Shown here piece by piece: positions 9,063 to 19,928 of a DNA stretch of 64,000 nucleotides; the stretch's first letter is position 1, and every line of letters starts with the position of its first letter. Origin of the DNA: Hanleya hanleyi (taxonomy: Eukaryota > Mollusca > Polyplacophora > Lepidopleurida > Hanleyidae); contig JAVTVY010017194.1 of assembly GCA_036873755.1 (NCBI GenBank), positions 1-64,000 of the forward strand, read 5' to 3'. The position numbers and the translations under genes were made by a program. The notes beneath the pieces are model-generated. The model ran no database searches, was not told the origin of the DNA, and saw only the letters and a program-made list of their open reading frames with translations.

Positions 9063-12000
9063 GACCTAACGGGCTGCACGATAGGTCGTCGAATAACGGT
9101 AGGAGAGATTGGCTCTATTATCTCTGTATTTATAGTACAGTTGCATAATATGAAATAGGCAAAGCCTAGAAGCGAACGCAGATAGAAAATCTGCCTTCTC
9201 TTCTGGCTTTACCTATTACATATCAAGTTAGAAAATCCAAATGAAATTCCCAATATTATAATTTATACTCTGCGAATGCAGTGGAAAAAACAGAGATTTG
9301 GATGGGAATAATAATAATTTAATTTATTGCACAATACAATTTCAATTCAATTCATTCCTTTACGCCCAAACCACTCTCTGTGATATATGGGGGAAAATAC
9401 ATGGATAACAGCTCGAAACAGCCTTTAAACAAATATACAATTATCAAAGTAAAACACTTAACATGGAGTGTCAAGTAAACTTACAATCAGCATAACCAAG
9501 TTTGTAGTTTAGATACTTTGTTGTATATGATAATAAATTGATATATTAACGTTGCTGCTGACAGTTCATCTATGAACTCTTTACCTATGGAATAAACTTG
9601 CGGAATAAATTATGCAAAAATATTAATTTCCACATATGGTATGATGGCCCTAACATTTTTCCATGGGTACCATAGGTAGGGTAAACTATATATTTTCAGA
9701 AAGGTGAGTTGTCTCACCTTTATTATGGGATATAGAAAATTTCTGGTTTTAGGGTTGTCCAGCGAAGTACACCTATAAAAATAGTTCCAAATTGTTTATT
9801 CTTTCTCAGACCAAAATAGTTATCCTTCAGTGATTGACAGGCTTTGTAGGCCTATATATAGTCACTTAACATGTACTTAATCTCAAATCTGTATTAAATA
9901 ATACTCTATTAATTGTTTTCTTTTGAAATATCAGATTAATACGCACTAAAGTATGGAAGCCTGCTATGGTCACTCTTCCAAAGATTGACCTCAGCTCAGA
10001 GAAATGCAGTTCAGGAGGCAACATGTACATGTGTAAAGAGCTGCCCTACCATAGCTCTTGGGGCTGTACATGTATCTATGCTGGGTCTAATTTCTGAAGA
10101 ATGAAGAGGTCAAGCTAAAACTAGGTCATCACATGGACTGGTGTTAGGAATATATGTACATGTATGTAGTGAAATTAATGAATCAATTGAACTTAAACTT
10201 AGAAATAATACTATCTGACATGTCTGAGAACTGAAATATTCTGAGATGGATGCCTTGGCACTTGTGTTCTAATACTTTCATTCAGTGCCAGTACCGGGTG
10301 TATGTATAATAGTAGTACCACTACATACGGATCAGCTTGGTATTATGGCCAGTTTTTCGTGTGTTTTTTGGGGGGCTTTTCAAACAAATAGATACTATTT
10401 TGAATTGAAACTCTGGGAAAGAAATCTGCTGCTCAGGAAGCAGCTATATCTCCACTATTGCTACCAGTCAATCAATAGTCTCTGAAAATGATACTCGGGT
10501 GAGTCGGGTATGACAATCAGTGAAAAACTATTTTTCCTGTTAGCCATTAATTACAAAATACTAATTTACAAATGGAAGTACAATGTGCAATAAAACCTAG
10601 ATTATGCAAAGAAAATTTCACTTGCGATGGATGGTATCTGGCCCAACCCTCAATCAAGCAATAGCATTTATCTTCTGAACCACCTTTCTACATGTATATA
10701 TGCCCATGGGCCTAGTTACAATCCTTAAGCTTTGGGGATTCATATAAATAAAAACTTATGATGGAAACCATTCTTGAATTGTTTGTTGTTTTTTTTCAAG
10801 TCGGGAGAAAAAAAAAACCACGCACAACTTACGAAGTTACATCGCCCACACGGGATGGTGACGCCATGCTTGGAAAACCCCTTTCATTTGTTGCATTTCA
10901 TGAAGCTATCTATATATTTTTACAATCATTGATGCTTTGGTGATTCGTATAAATAAAATCTGATGATGGAAACCTTTCTTGAACTTGTATGTTGTCTAGT
11001 CAGTAGAAAACAAATACACAACACACGACGGCCGCAGTTTCCCCACACAATTGTCACATGACATGACGTTATTTGGCGATTCTCGATGTAATAAACTCTA
11101 AATCGAGGCTGAAAAGAATGTAGCCAGTGATTCATATATCACGGGACGGTTAAGTGGTCAATTTTTCGCTACGAGGCCGAAACAACCAATCACAGGTGTG
11201 TTTAGATAAGGCTATCAAGAAGCCGCTGACAACGGCTTTCCGGCGCAAGTTTAAGAACATGAGCCGCTCACGCTGGATGAGCTTGTCAATCTCACGCTTC
11301 ATATACAATGCGTTCCAACTGAGAAAATGCAAAAATTTAATTGTCCCTGTGTGATATTCTCTCTCAATTCTCTATTGTTCCGTGATGCTGCGCTTATAGA
11401 CAGGATAAGGCACTCAACATTCTGCTATATTTACAGGTTAACTTACATGTAGGGCCTAGCCATGTTGGACTGGGTTTCGTATTGATCTATATCAAGTTCT
11501 TCACAGTCACAAGCTACTGTTATCACTACTCCTTGATTTTTGCCTGGTCATGTTCATATCTCACAAGTTGTTTGAGTGTTATTGTATCCAGTCCTTAATG
11601 GACATGTAAATTGTTTCTATGATACCATAAAGTTGAATTGAATTGAACGACTTGCCGTAGGCAATGAGTTAAGTAACTTTTGGCAGCAATTAATATAAAC
11701 AATTATGTACATGTATATGTGTGTAACGGCACAATCTATAATTGGTGGAGGAAGGAAGTAAAATGGATAACAGTGTTCACTAGAACTTTGGCTAAATACT
11801 ACTTCAGTTACATTCGGAAAAAAATGAATAAGAAAAACTTCATGTATAAGGTATATCGTTGATACAGATGGTACATATCAATTTGCATTGTGGCTATAAT
11901 TAGATTAATAGTTATAAATAGGCAAAATGTTGGTTAGGCTTTACTCTCGTTAAATGTCCTAGGCCAATATTCCACATAAAGATAGCTTTTTTTTTACAAA

Positions 12001-12181
12001 CTTAGGTACATATCAATACTAGTTTGTATTGACTGGGATGCCTGTATTGCTCCCTCATGTTTTCACAGAAAGGCCGGCATACAAGTAATGGTTCTCGTCG
12101 CCAACTGCATTGATTGTTGTCACCGAGTTCACATAGTCTTTCTTCAAGTATTTTATTACTCCACGCCCGGTATTAATACCG

Positions 12182-12490
12182 TACGCATCTTTCAAGTTAT
12201 GACGTTACATCACCTGAGTGACGTCCCTTTGCGCAGCGACAAATTCCTCTGGCGAAACGATAGGGCCAATCCCCTATCCTTTAACATAGCGGGGTGTAAA
12301 GATTACTTAATTCAAGGACTATTTCAGTTGTGAAACATCGAGTTACGCTTTGATGGCCTTGGTAAAGGAGTATTATTGTGAGAGAAATAACATTGCGCTA
12401 CCCCAAATATTATGGGGTTTCGCCAAATGACGTCAGTGCGCAAAGGGAGTTCACTCAGACGAAGTAACGTCATAACTCGAAACATGCGTA
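12182..12490. repeat. Inverted repeat with arms of about 75 bp
   Basis: The arm 12182-12258 (TACGCATCTTTCAAGTTATG ... TTTGCGCAG ... GGCGAAAC) reappears inverted at about 12413-12490 at roughly 75-80% identity by eye, with a loop of about 155 bp. Both arms contain TTATGACGTTAC. It could be a small MITE or a foldback element nested in the larger insertion. Confidence 0.55.
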
Positions 12491-12519
12491 TTGGAAGTCT
12501 ATACTCTCTAAAACACTCT

Positions 12520-12720
12520 AAAACATCTTGAGTGAAATTCACTCAAGTTTGAGTGGAAATTCATACCACTCAAGTATTTGAGTGAAATATTTCACTCAAG
12601 TTTAGTGAAATTTGACTCAAGTAATTGAGTGAATGTTACTTCACTCTAACTTGAGTGATTTTGTCCACCACTTGAGCGATTTATTGACCCAAACTTGAGC
12701 GGAATCCACTCAACTAGATA
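12520..12720. repeat. Cluster of ACTCAAGT / ACTTGAGT motifs
   Basis: More than ten copies of ACTCAAG or its complement CTTGAGT occur in 200 bases, in both orientations and without a fixed period. The stretch is otherwise AT-rich and non-coding. Confidence 0.6.
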
Positions 12721-14547
12721 ACTTGACATGAAGTCGTGCCTAAAACACATCTAAATCATGACTAAATCCAGGACAGAATCGCATTCCAAAGCGTTCCAAT
12801 GGCCCTGTGAAACCGGTATCTGTAATGTCGGTGCCTTGATATATTCCCATGTATGGCTAAACTAAGACAATGAAAGAAACAATTTCCATCACCAGGGATA
12901 TCAATAATGTTGCACTGAAATGCATCCATTAATTTCAGTTCAGATTGTTTTACGCTTTTTCTGGCATAAGAATGATCCCAAACATTGTTTGGTTGTGTCT
13001 TTACATAGTTGTGATCTATTGTAAAAATATCAATGACAACTGAGAATGAGGAAGAAAATAACCGGATTACAAAAAGTAATTGAAAAAGATAAAATTAAAA
13101 ATTTGTATGTAAGGGGAGTAAATCCAATGTTTTATGTAGAGTTAATTCCCCTCGCTGTAAGTTTCACTTTCGGTTGGAGTTGCAATGCATGTTCAGTTTG
13201 AGTGAAATTGAATATTTATAAGCTAAAGGCAGTACGAGTGTTGCAGCATAAGGCAGTTGAACAACCAATAGTTAAATATTCCTAGGTTATGAAAGTAACG
13301 ACAGTAGTAAAATAATGTCAACACTTATTTGTGCAGCAAATTTTAACAAACCTCTGCTGAAATCAACCCTTTCTTTGTTGAGCCGAAATATTGGAAAAGT
13401 TGCACTTCATGACCGCTGGTGTGTTGACAGTCCGAAGCGTATGACGTTGGTGTTATGAATATTCTTTCTAGCAGACGACAAGACTTTCCTGACTCGTAAA
13501 TTCAAAATTCAATATTTATTGTACTGAACACCCTAGACAGGGCAGAGTACATGTAGAACACGAAAGAAGCGGCATCAGCTTCGAACAATCAAATGTTCGC
13601 CCCGTACAAATGCAGGCGAGGTATGAACTTTATCGTAGACTCGTACCTTGCCATTGACTCGCGCGGAGATCCCGTTTGAGCAAGGGGAAGGTACGAGTCT
13701 AAACTTTATCGCTGATAGGGATTTCACAATGAATACTTGGAGGTTTTATTTGGAGTTATTGTTTAGTTTTGTTTACTGGACTGATTGATTCATAAAGAAA
13801 TCACGTGTGCGTATGATTTCCAGATTTACAGAGAAAATCGTACCTCCCGTCATGCATCAAATCACAGAATTCAAGATGGAACCCACCATGAAACCGGAAG
13901 TTAGTCAATTCGGTAACAACATTTTCGATCGCTAAGGTAGTAAGGGTTCAGGTCTCATTTGGACACACGCTCTACCTAAGAATGCGAACGCTTCGCGTTC
14001 GCATATAATCTGAGGGTGGAGGGAATCCCTATTTATCGTCATATACCGCTTCAAGACCGATGACACCGACACATAAATAATACTGCCCACGTCCCAGTGC
14101 CCGGGTTGTTCAGTAAAACAGTGCCGATATCATACAATCTACTGGTATTGACCTATATCCTTATTCTATACTGATGTCTGATCATGTAAATTACCGGAAT
14201 GTGCTACGCGGTAATACATGTCATGTTACAGTATTATAGAATACCCCCAGACTACAATAAACACGCCAGTCGGTCTTCCCACTCTGTCGTGTTCCCTATA
14301 CTATAGTACAACACACAAACACGTTTCCACACTGAAAATGCAAGCCGGCAAATTCGCATTGGATTGGCGTGTTTTCACAGGTTGTACTAGCTACAGGATT
14401 TACAATCTTTTAGACTCCCAGGCCAAAACAATTACATTTGCGACCCGGTCGCAAAGTGCGCCAACATCAACAATTCAGGCTGTACCTGGCGTGCTTTCTC
14501 CAGAGCTGTGTTTTTGGTCTGACGTCGCTTGGAATGTCTGCACCGGT

Positions 14548-14555
14548 TTATATAG
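14548..14555 (-). promoter_or_regulatory. TATA box in Gypsy-2 3' LTR
   Basis: TATATAAA on the minus strand, about 330 bases into the LTR, corresponds in position to the TATA box at 2483-2490 in Gypsy-1. Confidence 0.5.
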
Positions 14556-15244
14556 TGTGTGCACTCTCCGCACCCGAAAAGTCCCCACAGGAAGTTTCCT
14601 CACGAACGGAGACGTTTCGCCCGCAATGAAAGATCGTCTCTCACAGCGAAATTACAGTTCATAGTCCATAAACTAGAATGGCATCCCAATCTAGAACCCG
14701 TAGAGAATATTTCACGTAAATGGCAACTCCTATCTTGCTCTGGTAAGCGAGAAATACGGTGGAACCCATTTCCATACACTGCCTTGTTCATCGCTGAAGA
14801 TACATGTCAAGGTCGTTCACCGCATTCCATTTGTGTCACCCTCCATATTCAAACTGTTCTCTACACAAACGGTTAACCGTTACACTGCCCCCGCCTTTCC
14901 AAATCATGACGTCCTCGTCATGGCCGTTCCGGTTCCACAGTCCAGGGTAGTTCTACAGTTCCAGTTGTACAGTTCGAACCAATCTAAGCAAAACTCCTCG
15001 CCAATTACTGGCCATCAGGGCCGGCGAAATTACAAGGTGGCCGCCTTCCGGCGGTCTGGCCGGGCCACCACGACATCAGGTCCATAGGGTTTCCCTCCAG
15101 GTCCGACGCGGGCGGGCGTACTGTAGGGGTTCCGGCCGCGGTCCTCGCTACCCCCCTTCCCGCTCCGGTACCGGCAGGGGTACACAGAATTACATGGGCG
15201 GCTAGCAGAGCCGCCCCACGACATCAGGTCACTGGGCTGCACGC

Positions 15245-15904
15245 TCAGGTGGAGGGGTCGGATTTCCCCTCACGAAGGCTGTGCTCCTCCGTCCATTCCC
15301 ACTTGTCGTAGACTTTACGCCACTCCTGGCCATGTCGATTACGCACGGAATCGACATACAGCTTAGTCCGATGGACGAGAACACGTTGTGGGCGGGCGAC
15401 ATCCAGGCCTACCGGTCTAGTCACCGGCCGGGCCTCCGCAGCAGTCGGATCCCGCTCCCGGTTCGTGGGCCGAACTGGCTCTTCAGCTGTACTGGTGGGG
15501 CTGCCACCCCCAGCCTCGTCGGTGTCCTCGCCCTCCGTATCACTGACCTCGGTTACCGGCTCGTGCAGCACCAGTCTCGGGAGCTCTGGCATCACTCCCG
15601 GCTGGGAGGCATCACGCCCACGGGCTGCGGCTCCGGGGCTGGCGGCGGCGACCGTTACCCCCGTCCCTACGACTAGCTCCTCAGGGTCCCGGGGAATGCT
15701 CACCGGGAGGGAGATGGCGACCTCCGGTTCCTCCCGGCAGGGGGCGGGCACCATTACAGGCTCCTCCTCCGGCGCAGGTAGCAGGCGCGGCTCATCCTCC
15801 GCCACCTGCAGCGCCTTCTCCACCTCCGTGACCTCGTCCTTAGGGTGATCCTCTGCTGGCCCCCGCAGGGAGACGGCCAAGTGCTGTCCCTTCTCTTCGG
15901 GACA
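15245..15904 (-). pseudogene. Gypsy-2 pol remnant, acidic C-terminal tail
   Basis: A minus-strand open frame of about 210 residues ends at 15245. It is rich in Pro, Glu, Ala and Thr and finishes with a short basic/aromatic stretch (KLYVDSVRNRHGQEWRKVYD). The stretch after the stop (GGGGCGGCTCTGCTAGCCGCC ... polypurine tract) matches the same stretch of Gypsy-1, so this is the 3' end of the internal region. The integrase core is missing. The residues themselves do not align clearly with the Gypsy-1 tail, so it may derive from a related subfamily. Confidence 0.6.
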
Positions 15905-16094
15905 TGATATTTACATATATGTACAGACACTAGGAGAGTGTATGCAAATAGACTTGATGTTATATACCAATGATATAAGAGTGTGTGCATATAAGCTTGA
16001 TGGTATATACAAATAATATAAGAGTGTGTGCATATAATTTTACAGTTACAGTTGTGCTTTCAGTTGTTCTCTACACAAACGGTTAACCGTTACA
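15905..16094 (-). repeat. Gypsy-2 5' LTR remnant with large internal deletion
   Basis: On the minus strand it begins with the first 30 or so bases of the LTR (TGTAACGGTTAACCGTTTGT followed by GTAGAGAAC). It then jumps to the segment that corresponds to 8000-8160 and 6500-6530 before entering internal sequence. More than 2 kb of LTR is lost. It preserves the empty target site of the TIR element at 6530-7996. Confidence 0.75.
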
Positions 16095-17301
16095 GGGCCG
16101 AGGATCGATCCTTGAGGTACACCACAATCTATGACATTGGTTGAAGAGAGTACATTGTTATAGCACACGCACTGAGACCGAAGAGACAGATAGCTGCGGA
16201 ACCAGTCGTTAGTAATTCCTCGGAATCCATAGTGTTCGAGTTTATGAAGCAGTATTTGGTGGTTGACGGTGTCAAACGCTTTAGAGAGATCAAGAAACAT
16301 GGCAATACTAAACTTTTTATCTTCTTTTGCACTAATTAATTTATCATATAGTGCCAACACTGCATCACATGTGGAATGATTAACCCGGAAGCCAAATTGA
16401 TTGGGACTGATAATATTGTGGGCTTCCAGGAAAGATGTCATTCTAATGGCAACAATCTTTTCGAAAACTTTACTAAAGCAGGGAAGAACGGATATAGGTC
16501 TGTAATTACTTGCTAGGTGTTTATCACCGGATTTATACACACGTGTTACTTTAGCTACCTTCAAAGCGTTTGGCATTGTTCCAAGCTGGAGTGACAGATT
16601 TACAATATGTGATAGAGGAAGTGCTATGAGATGCGAGATGGGTTTGATTAGCGATATACGGATGCCATCTATTCCAGGAGATCCAACCTTTAATTCCGCA
16701 ATAACTTTCGTTATCTCTTCTGGTGTACAAGGACTTAAGATGATTTGTTCTGGATTTTCACGAGTCAAGAAAGTTTTATAATCAGTTGGAGATCGCGGAA
16801 TTTTGGCGGCCAGGTTTGAGGCAACTGAACAGAAATAATCGTTTAAATGGTTTGCTATCTCTGATGCGTCAATAGTTTCATTTCCGTTAATGGTGAAGTT
16901 ACACGGTAGAGTACTGCTCTTTCGCCGTTCCATAAGTTCATTTATCATTTTCCATGTTTCCTTGATATTATTATTATGTTCGTTAAATTTGTCTTCATAG
17001 TATTTTTTCCTAGCGTGTCTCAGAGTGTGTTTGAGTTGATTTCTATACTGCTTATATCGTACGGTAGTTTCGGTTTGTTTCTTTGATATGTGTAGCCTGT
17101 ATAATCTATTTTTTCATGTATTGAGTTAATGATACATGGTGTTATCCACGGTTTGTTTATTTTTCTTTTGTCAACAGTTTCTGAACGGGAAGGGAAGCAT
17201 TCGTCATAGATAGGGGTAAATTTATCGACAAATATACCCATAGCCTCATCAATGTCTGTATCTTGATTTGTGACATTTTCCCAGTCAGCATTCCCCAGCA
17301 T
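16095..17301 (-). pseudogene. LINE-B ORF2, N-terminal half of reverse transcriptase
   Basis: Minus-strand LINE polymerase. The linker before the RT (CFPSRSE ... INKPWIT) is at 17020-17301 and the RT fingers/palm at 16095-16948. RT motifs seen are GIDGIRISLIK, NYRPISVLPCFSKVFEKI, NQFGFRVNHST, FLDLSKAFDTVNH and GVPQGSILGP, where the frame is cut by Gypsy-2. A frame break separates 17020 from 16948. The apurinic endonuclease domain is missing because the copy ends at about 17301, where it meets LINE-A. Its continuation is at 5261-6171. The lack of RNase H and the C-terminal style point to the CR1/L2 group. Confidence 0.88.
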
Positions 17302-17316
17302 CTCTCTGAATAGAGT

Positions 17317-17629
17317 TTGTTGTTCAGAGTTAACGAGGCGGTAAACGATGGATTAGCGCAGGTGTCAAAGGATCTCTGGATTGTGACACTAAAAAATGAA
17401 CAAGCCAGAGATGTTCTCCTCTCAAACGGTATCTTGGATTTCCAAGATCAGTGCGGTCACTTTGAGGAGATTACACCCACGAAAGTACTTGTCAGAACAA
17501 AATGCCCTGTGGAGATACCACACACTGACATCAGACATATTTTTGAGAAATATGGTAAAGTTCATGACATTTCCCACGAGTACTATACTTTTGACAGGGA
17601 TATCAAAACTGGAAGTAGGAAGGTGTGGA
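17317..17629 (+). pseudogene. LINE-A ORF1, first segment
   Basis: About 100 residues of an ORF1 nucleic-acid-binding protein (DLWIVTLKNEQARDVLLSNG ... GHFEEITPTKVLVR ... GSRKVWI). The layout, with the strand-specific VRTKCPVEIPHTDI region ahead of zinc knuckles, fits I/Nimb ORF1 proteins. The frame is cut at about 17630 by a MITE copy and resumes at about 18311 with PSTVMFGEF. Confidence 0.7.
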
Positions 17630-17937
17630 TTACAAGCGTCTAGTCCGTCATTCATAATCCAGCCGTCGTCCATTGAGAATATCCGCGTCCATAATCCAAA
17701 GACCTATTTCATATTCCATATAACAGTATTAGCACCAAATTCAAAAAGACAATCATAGTATACATAAACATAAGCTTGTTTCCTGCAAGAGAGAAGCGGT
17801 CAACAGTTTTCAATGATGCCGGCAAGACATCATGATGTTCCAAAAATATCAAATCCGTATCGCTGATCAGTATTCTTAATCCATAATATTCGTTGTAAAG
17901 TCGTCATCTAAAGAATGATGTATCTCAGTCACGCTTT
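17630..17937 (-). mobile_element. MITE-A copy 1 (308 bp), in LINE-A ORF1
   Basis: The plus strand starts TTACAAGCGTCTAGTCCGTC and ends CAGTCACGCTTT. It is the reverse of the copies at 20468-20776 and 62538-62846. The ends share AAGCGT as a short imperfect inverted repeat. No coding capacity. Confidence 0.8.
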
Positions 17938-18029
17938 GATTGTGACTGTTCATATGAGTACCATGAGGATCTTGAAGTACATGGGTTCATACGGCCCCTA
18001 GCCCCGGGTTAAGCGGAATTAGACACAAG

Positions 18030-18310
18030 TTACGAAACGTAGCGCCATAGATCTTGCACGCTACGTTCGTATTTTGCTATCAGCATGCGATATGTATCGC
18101 CAAATTTGAGAAACTTTGAGTGGAGGCGCTTGGTGGAATAGCCCTGTTTTATAAGTTTCTGCAACAATGTTTTGTGACGTTGGTTAAAATCATCACATTT
18201 AACACAGGATCTAGCAAATGCTACTAAGCGAGATATGTATACGCCATATGCAGGTCCCACTGGAATATTACTATCCAAAAAGGGATGTCTGACATCAAAA
18301 CCACTCTTCC
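18030..18310 (-). pseudogene. Fragment of another retroelement protein inserted in LINE-A ORF1
   Basis: The minus-strand frame reads GFDVRHPFLDSNIPVGPAYG, then VYISRLVAFARSC, and ends near YRMLIAKYERSVQDLWR. Proteins with a PAYGVYISQLVRYAR segment followed by a basic C-terminus are common in transposon-derived reverse-transcriptase genes of invertebrates. I recognise the style from memory but cannot name the clade. Only the C-terminal tail is present. It is opposite in strand to LINE-A and separates ORF1 segments 1 and 2. Confidence 0.5.
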
Positions 18311-18636
18311 CTCCACAGTTATGTTTGGAGAGTTCAGACTTTCTGTTTGGTATAAAGGTCAGGTTAAACCCTGTTACACCTGCGAAGATGAAAATCACAT
18401 GTTTTGGGATTGTCCATTTAAGAATAAATGCCCGAGTTGTGGACAGCCAGGCCACAAAGAATGGGAATGTAAAACTCGTGAAAACTCAAAAGGTCCAACT
18501 GACAGAAAAAACCGGACTGCTTCACAATATGTGACTGGAATTCAATCCAATACAGAGAAGAAATCTCCCGTTACGGAAAGTCCGCCGTTGCGGAGAGCTC
18601 TCTCACAACGAACGTACAGGAATTCGAGCATCCTGA
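18311..18636 (+). pseudogene. LINE-A ORF1, second segment with CCHC zinc knuckles
   Basis: It resumes ORF1 (PSTVMFGEFRLSVWYKGQ) and shows two zinc knuckles, CYTCEDENHMFWDCP and CPSCGQPGHKEWEC. These bind the element RNA in ORF1 ribonucleoprotein particles. It is cut at 18637 by a short SINE-tail insertion. Confidence 0.78.
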
Positions 18637-18703
18637 TCGTCGCTATATTGCTGAAATATTGCTGAATGCGACGTTAAACCCTAATTCTCTCTCTCTCTCT
18701 CTC
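18637..18703 (+). mobile_element. 5'-truncated SINE/LINE tail insertion with 13-bp target duplication
   Basis: About 67 bases (TCGTCGCTATATTGCTGAAA ... GACGTTAAACCCTAATT plus a (CT)n run). TCGAGCATCCTGA flanks them at 18624-18636 and 18704-18716. The sequence matches the 3' tail of LINE-A itself (26574-26640) and, more distantly, the tail of the 5S-derived SINE (29886-29945). It is a severely truncated retroposition event. Confidence 0.85.
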
Positions 18704-18716
18704 TCGAGCATCCTGA

Positions 18717-19509
18717 AAGCGTTGGTGATAGCATTTGGTCAATTGTAGGACCGGGAGGCAAGACCTCAAAGAGGAATTCTAAGCTTAGACAAAGGAAAAG
18801 CAAAAAGAGCACAGAGGAAGCAGAAAATGTTCCCAACAGCTCAAACAGATTTTCAGCTCTCCCTGAGGAGGAGGATGTTGATAGTTCCTTTCATATTCCT
18901 GGTCCACCTCCCCCCCCACTAGAGAAATAGGGTAGATGAAAGTCCGGAAAGTTTACTTCATAATCAGCAGTCTAAAGAAAATGAGTAGGAGAGGATTGTA
19001 GATCCAGAAACCCTTCAAACTGTTGGATCTCTGTCCGGCTTGATGAACGACAACGTTGTCAATGATAGTCAAATGCCCAGCTGTGTTGCTACTGCACTTG
19101 ATGTAGACGACAGTCGTAGTGAAAATTCATGTGCGTTCGGATGCTGTTGTCGAAACCGAGCTCACAGATGATTCTAGAAATGAGCTGCCCTTAGTAGATG
19201 GGAAAGGAGGTGAAGATGAAGACATTAGCTGTACACCTGTACATTCTAGTGGTAACTCGAACTTCACCGCAGATGATGATGTGTGTGCTAAGCTCACCAA
19301 AGATGATGTTAGGAATGAGCTACCCTCAGTAGATGCACCTGTGCATTCTGGTGGTGACTTGAACAACCCAGATGAAAATGTGGTTGCTGAGCTAACCAGA
19401 GATGATGCTAGAAATGAGCTGACCTCAGTGGATGAAGAAGGTGAAGATGAAGATTTTGGTTTTATTTCTGAAACGGATACACCTGATACAACGGATGAAC
19501 TTCGCTCCC

Positions 19510-19549
<40 letters not shown>

Positions 19550-19846
19550 TGTTCACTAGTGATAAAGCTAGCAATGAGATACTCATGAAAGATGAAAATC
19601 AAGGTGAAGAGGAAGTTGATAACTCCATTCTCAACACAGATACACCTATAAACCTCTCCTCAGACAAAAACGCGGTCATTCAGCACATGGATCAATCTTG
19701 TGACAATAAGCGACCCGACAAGACTTCCTTAAACCAGAGAAAAAGAAATGTGAACAGAAGAGAGAACAAGAAATTTATAGAAATAAAGACAAAGGTATGC
19801 AGCAGTTGCGAGAAGAACAGAAAAGCCAGAGGAGAAGACCTTTAAT
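18717..19846 (+). pseudogene. LINE-A ORF1, C-terminal acidic repeat region
   Basis: It resumes as ESVGDSIWSIVGPGG and passes a stretch of NRFSALPEEED. It then enters an acidic region with imperfect repeats of the type ELTRDDARNELTSVDEEG (19140-19450), and ends with a Lys/Glu-rich tail. Several frame changes and stops are present, including one at 18930. The region between 19508 and 19549 is a GAT microsatellite coding for Asp. Its function beyond RNA binding is unknown. Confidence 0.6.
19508..19549 (+). repeat. (GAT)n microsatellite
   Basis: About 13 uninterrupted GAT triplets, coding poly-Asp in the ORF1 frame. It probably arose by slippage within an acid-rich coding region. Confidence 0.9.
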
Positions 19847-19928
19847 TAAACGTTCAAAATGGCTAAGTTGACACTCTATTTCCTAGTGTGTGTACTCTTG
19901 TGTGTTATTTCTTCATATAGACTAAAAA

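Larger units (their letters stand above)
9150..14004. mobile_element. 4.86-kb AT-rich insertion of unknown type in Gypsy-2 LTR
   Basis: LTR sequence homologous to 2990-3070 of Gypsy-1 breaks off at 9149 and resumes at 14005, with ATAAT on both sides (9145-9149, 14005-14009). The insert has hairpin-forming ends. At the left, AATAGGCAAAGCC pairs with GGCTTTACCTATT near 9154-9217. At the right, ATGCGAACGC and GCGTTCGCAT form a perfect 10-bp stem (13982-14004). No coding region of note is present. Features inside are an inverted repeat (12182-12490) and a cluster of ACTCAAGT motifs. The ends do not match a superfamily that I recognise. Confidence 0.6.
6172..16094 (-). mobile_element. Gypsy-2: internally deleted minus-strand Gypsy copy inserted in LINE-B
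   Basis: On the minus strand the element starts TGTAACGG (16094) and ends CACGTTACA (6172). The 4-bp target GGGC (plus strand) is present on both sides, at 6168-6171 and 16095-16098. It consists of a short 5' LTR remnant (15905-16094), about 1 kb of internal sequence with polypurine tract (14885-15904), and a 3' LTR (6172-14884). The 3' LTR is inflated by a 1467-bp TIR element and a 4.86-kb AT-rich insertion. Without these insertions it is about 2.4 kb and collinear with the 2.8-kb LTR at 2120-4940. Gag, protease, RT and integrase core are gone. Confidence 0.85.
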
